Shown piece after piece: positions 5,553 through 6,619 of a stretch of DNA of 6,619 nucleotides; the stretch's first letter is position 1, and each line of letters begins with the position of its first letter. The stretch is from contig RZYK01000115.1 of NCBI GenBank assembly GCA_009930355.1, positions 1-6,619 of the forward strand, written 5' to 3'. The notes beneath the pieces were generated by a model, which worked only from the letters and a program-made list of their open reading frames with translations, did not search any database and was not told the DNA's origin. The translations under genes and the position numbers were made by a program. This DNA is from Campylobacterota bacterium (lineage in GTDB: Bacteria > Campylobacterota > Campylobacteria > Campylobacterales > Sulfurospirillaceae).

Positions 5553-6269
5553 TTAAAATCTGTAACCCAATCCAATCATAACAATCTTTGATTTAATCTC
5601 CATATCACTTTTCATACGAATATTAAGAAGAACATTGTCCATATAGACTGTTGTATCAGTAGTGTAATAGCGTGCTTGGGCATTGAGTATAAGTCTATCC
5701 GTCAGCTTATAATCAAAGCCTATTTGAACATTCTTGCCCCAAGCGTTCTCTGCCCTAAGATTCGCGAAACCATTAGACGTTCCTACTGCACTCATGTTAT
5801 CCTTAGAAAACCATGTATAACCAATACCAGCACCAACATAAGGCTGAAAACTCTGTCGTGGATTAAAAGGATAATAGACAAGGTTAAGGGTTGGAGAGGT
5901 TTGTTTTATTTTACCCAAGGGTTCATTAGCAGCTGAAAGAATTGTATTGTGGAAAGCGACCTTGGTACGAAAAGGCGTTGTCATCATCGCTTCAAAACCG
6001 ATTTGTTCGGTTATCATATAGGTCGTAGTGATACCAAATTGTGTATCGTTGGAGAATGATGCACTACCTCCTATATCTGTTCCAGCAAGACCACCTTTAT
6101 CAATGAGAATAGAAGAGCTATCTTCCGATGTAAACATACGAGCAGCTCCAAGACGTACAATAATATCTCCAGCGTCATGGGCATGGAGCAGGGGAACTCC
6201 AAGCATGGTATAGACCACAAGCGTCACTGAAACTGACTGGAATTTTTTACGCATTCGATTAAATCCCAT
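5553..6269 (-). CDS. ompW: OmpW-family outer-membrane protein
   Basis: OmpW proteins are small eight-stranded beta-barrels with a hydrophobic channel, usually expressed under stress or anaerobic conditions; their substrates are poorly known. This 238-aa product has a signal peptide (MRKKF... VYTMLGVPLLHA) with likely cleavage before HDAG. The mature start HDAGDIIVRLGAARM is the family hallmark. Further matches are SNDTQFGITTTYMITEQIGFEAMMTTPFRTKV, a GKIKQTSPTLNLVYYPF stretch, then RQSFQPYVGAGIGYTWF, and the C-terminal VMIGLGYRF ending in Phe, the signal recognised by the BAM complex. I set the start at 6269 because AAGGA (6278-6282) is 8 nt upstream; the in-frame ATG at 6278 overlaps that site. 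A third ATG at 6254 has no ribosome-binding site. It is a single-gene unit with an operator-like repeat upstream. Confidence 0.93.
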   Translation of the reverse strand: MGFNRMRKKFQSVSVTLVVYTMLGVPLLHAHDAGDIIVRLGAARMFTSEDSSSILIDKGGLAGTDIGGSASFSNDTQFGITTTYMITEQIGFEAMMTTPFRTKVAFHNTILSAANEPLGKIKQTSPTLNLVYYPFNPRQSFQPYVGAGIGYTWFSKDNMSAVGTSNGFANLRAENAWGKNVQIGFDYKLTDRLILNAQARYYTTDTTVYMDNVLLNIRMKSDMEIKSKIVMIGLGYRF

Positions 6270-6277
6270 AATTACCA

Positions 6278-6282
6278 TCCTT
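6278..6282 (-). promoter_or_regulatory. Ribosome-binding site that favours the ompW start at 6269
   Basis: AAGGA overlaps the ATG at 6278 but lies 8 nt from the next in-frame ATG at 6269. The shorter product (238 rather than 241 aa) is therefore preferred; the signal peptide is unaffected. Confidence 0.65.
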
Positions 6283-6298
6283 AATTTTATGGTGAATG

Positions 6299-6317
6299 TT
6301 TGAACATTATGTTCAAA
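6299..6317. promoter_or_regulatory. Inverted repeat TTTGAACA-N3-TGTTCAAA upstream of ompW, candidate operator
   Basis: Perfect 8-bp arms flank TTA, 30 nt upstream of the chosen ompW start. On the minus strand the centre reads ACATAATG, so a CATAAT -10-like hexamer (6306-6311) lies within it. A second possible -10, TAAAAT (6330-6335), lies just upstream. Either way a bound dimer would overlap the promoter or the start of the transcript and would most simply repress. The spacing does not match FNR (TTGAT-N4-ATCAA) and has one base too many for a Gram-positive-type LexA box (GAAC-N4-GTTC). The regulator is unknown. Confidence 0.45.
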
Positions 6318-6373
6318 AAGTATCGTGTCATTTTATCGAATTTTATAAAATTTAGAGGAGTTCACTTTTAACT

Positions 6374-6399
6374 TTTTTGCTTTACATGTAAAGCAAAAA
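6374..6399. repeat. 26-bp perfect palindrome centred on TTTACATGTAAA, after the right-edge gene
   Basis: Arms of 13 bp (TTTTTGCTTTACA and its complement) meet without a spacer; allowing one bulged T the pairing extends to 6370-6402 (AAC / GTT). It begins 7 nt past the stop codon of the minus-strand gene entering from the right edge, and lies about 105 bp upstream of ompW. The hairpin position suits a terminator, but neither strand has a T-tract after the stem. Its arms differ in sequence from those of the 28-bp palindrome at 1585-1612; only the core is shared. Confidence 0.88.
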
Positions 6400-6405
6400 G
6401 TTGCC

Positions 6406-6618
6406 CTAACCTCTATTTTCTGCTTTCAAACGATAAGTCATCACCAGATTAAAGCACAGCTCACTGAGCATTAGCAAATCCCACATGGAGAGGATTTCCA
6501 AAAAGGGCATTCCCTCACACAAAGCTTCAAAATCAATCTTACATGTAAAGACATAGGCATCATTGGGAGCGCCTAGTTCTGGGAGATTTAGGGAGTATTG
6601 AAAGGAAAAGAGAATGTT
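6406..6618 (-). CDS. Unidentified protein, C-terminal fragment
   Basis: An open frame enters from the right edge on the minus strand and runs 70 codons to a TAG at 6406-6408. The visible end reads, in part, FSFQYSLNLPELGAPNDAYV, then FTCKIDFEALCEGM, and closes with NLVMTYRLKAENRG. It is acidic and moderately hydrophobic with no clear membrane span, and three Cys residues in no recognisable metal-binding spacing. I do not recognise the family. Support that it is real: the frame stays open to the edge while another minus frame is closed, the composition is protein-like, and a hairpin-forming palindrome follows the stop directly. The start and most of the gene lie outside the window. Confidence 0.6.
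   Translation of the reverse strand, partial: NILFSFQYSLNLPELGAPNDAYVFTCKIDFEALCEGMPFLEILSMWDLLMLSELCFNLVMTYRLKAENRG
6539..6548. repeat. TTACATGTAA palindrome inside the right-edge gene
   Basis: The 10-bp core has no matching arms. In the minus-strand reading frame it falls within the codons for V-F-T-C-K-I, the same phase as the copy in opgB. Confidence 0.85.
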
Positions 6619-6619
6619 G

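Noticed and set aside
6303..6315. LexA/SOS box upstream of ompW (GAAC ... GTTC)
   Set aside because: The spacer is 5 bp rather than the 4 bp of the Gram-positive box, and an SOS link to ompW is not supported by anything else here.
1585..6548. CRISPR array or IS ends formed by the repeated palindrome
   Set aside because: Copies are 50 to 2000 bp apart, only about 10 bp is shared, spacing is irregular, and no transposase, cas gene or target duplication is seen.

Overview
This window looks like chromosome from a free-living member of the Campylobacterota (Epsilonproteobacteria), most like a Sulfurospirillum-type organism. The assignment is inferred from AT-rich spacers, a soluble chemoreceptor of epsilonproteobacterial style, and the mix of amt/P-II, OmpW and OpgB-like genes. 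No rRNA or other marker is present to prove it.

Layout from left to right. At 1-131 (minus) is the start of a branched-chain amino acid-type periplasmic binding protein, cut by the window edge. At 234-1415 (minus) is a cytoplasmic methyl-accepting chemotaxis protein with an unusual alpha/beta N-terminal domain, followed by a clear intrinsic terminator. At 1607-3544 (minus) is a membrane-anchored phosphoglycerol transferase I (OpgB/MdoB-like) that lacks the C-terminal extension of the E. coli enzyme. A divergent spacer with a perfect 27-bp inverted repeat separates it from the plus-strand amt-glnK operon (3715-5384), an ammonium channel and its P-II regulator, which ends in a G-rich hairpin. 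At 5553-6269 (minus) is an OmpW-family outer-membrane protein with an inverted repeat just upstream of its start. At 6406-6618 (minus) is the unidentified 3' end of a gene that enters from the right edge.

Only amt and glnK form an obvious functional unit: P-II senses nitrogen and energy status and gates Amt at the inner membrane. The other genes are single transcription units concerned with the envelope, nutrient uptake and sensing. There is no gene-free stretch longer than 300 bases; the spacers hold promoters, hairpins and palindromes.

The feature least explained by the genes is a repeated palindrome, TTACATGTAA, present five times in 6.6 kb when almost none is expected by chance. Every ACATGT in the window lies inside this 10-mer. 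Two copies form the centre of long perfect palindromes (28 and 26 bp) at the 3' ends of genes, one lies in a convergent spacer, and two lie inside genes in the frame that encodes (F)TCK. It could be a genome-wide signal such as an uptake, protein-binding or methylation site, or a terminator core. This is the best candidate here for something undescribed.
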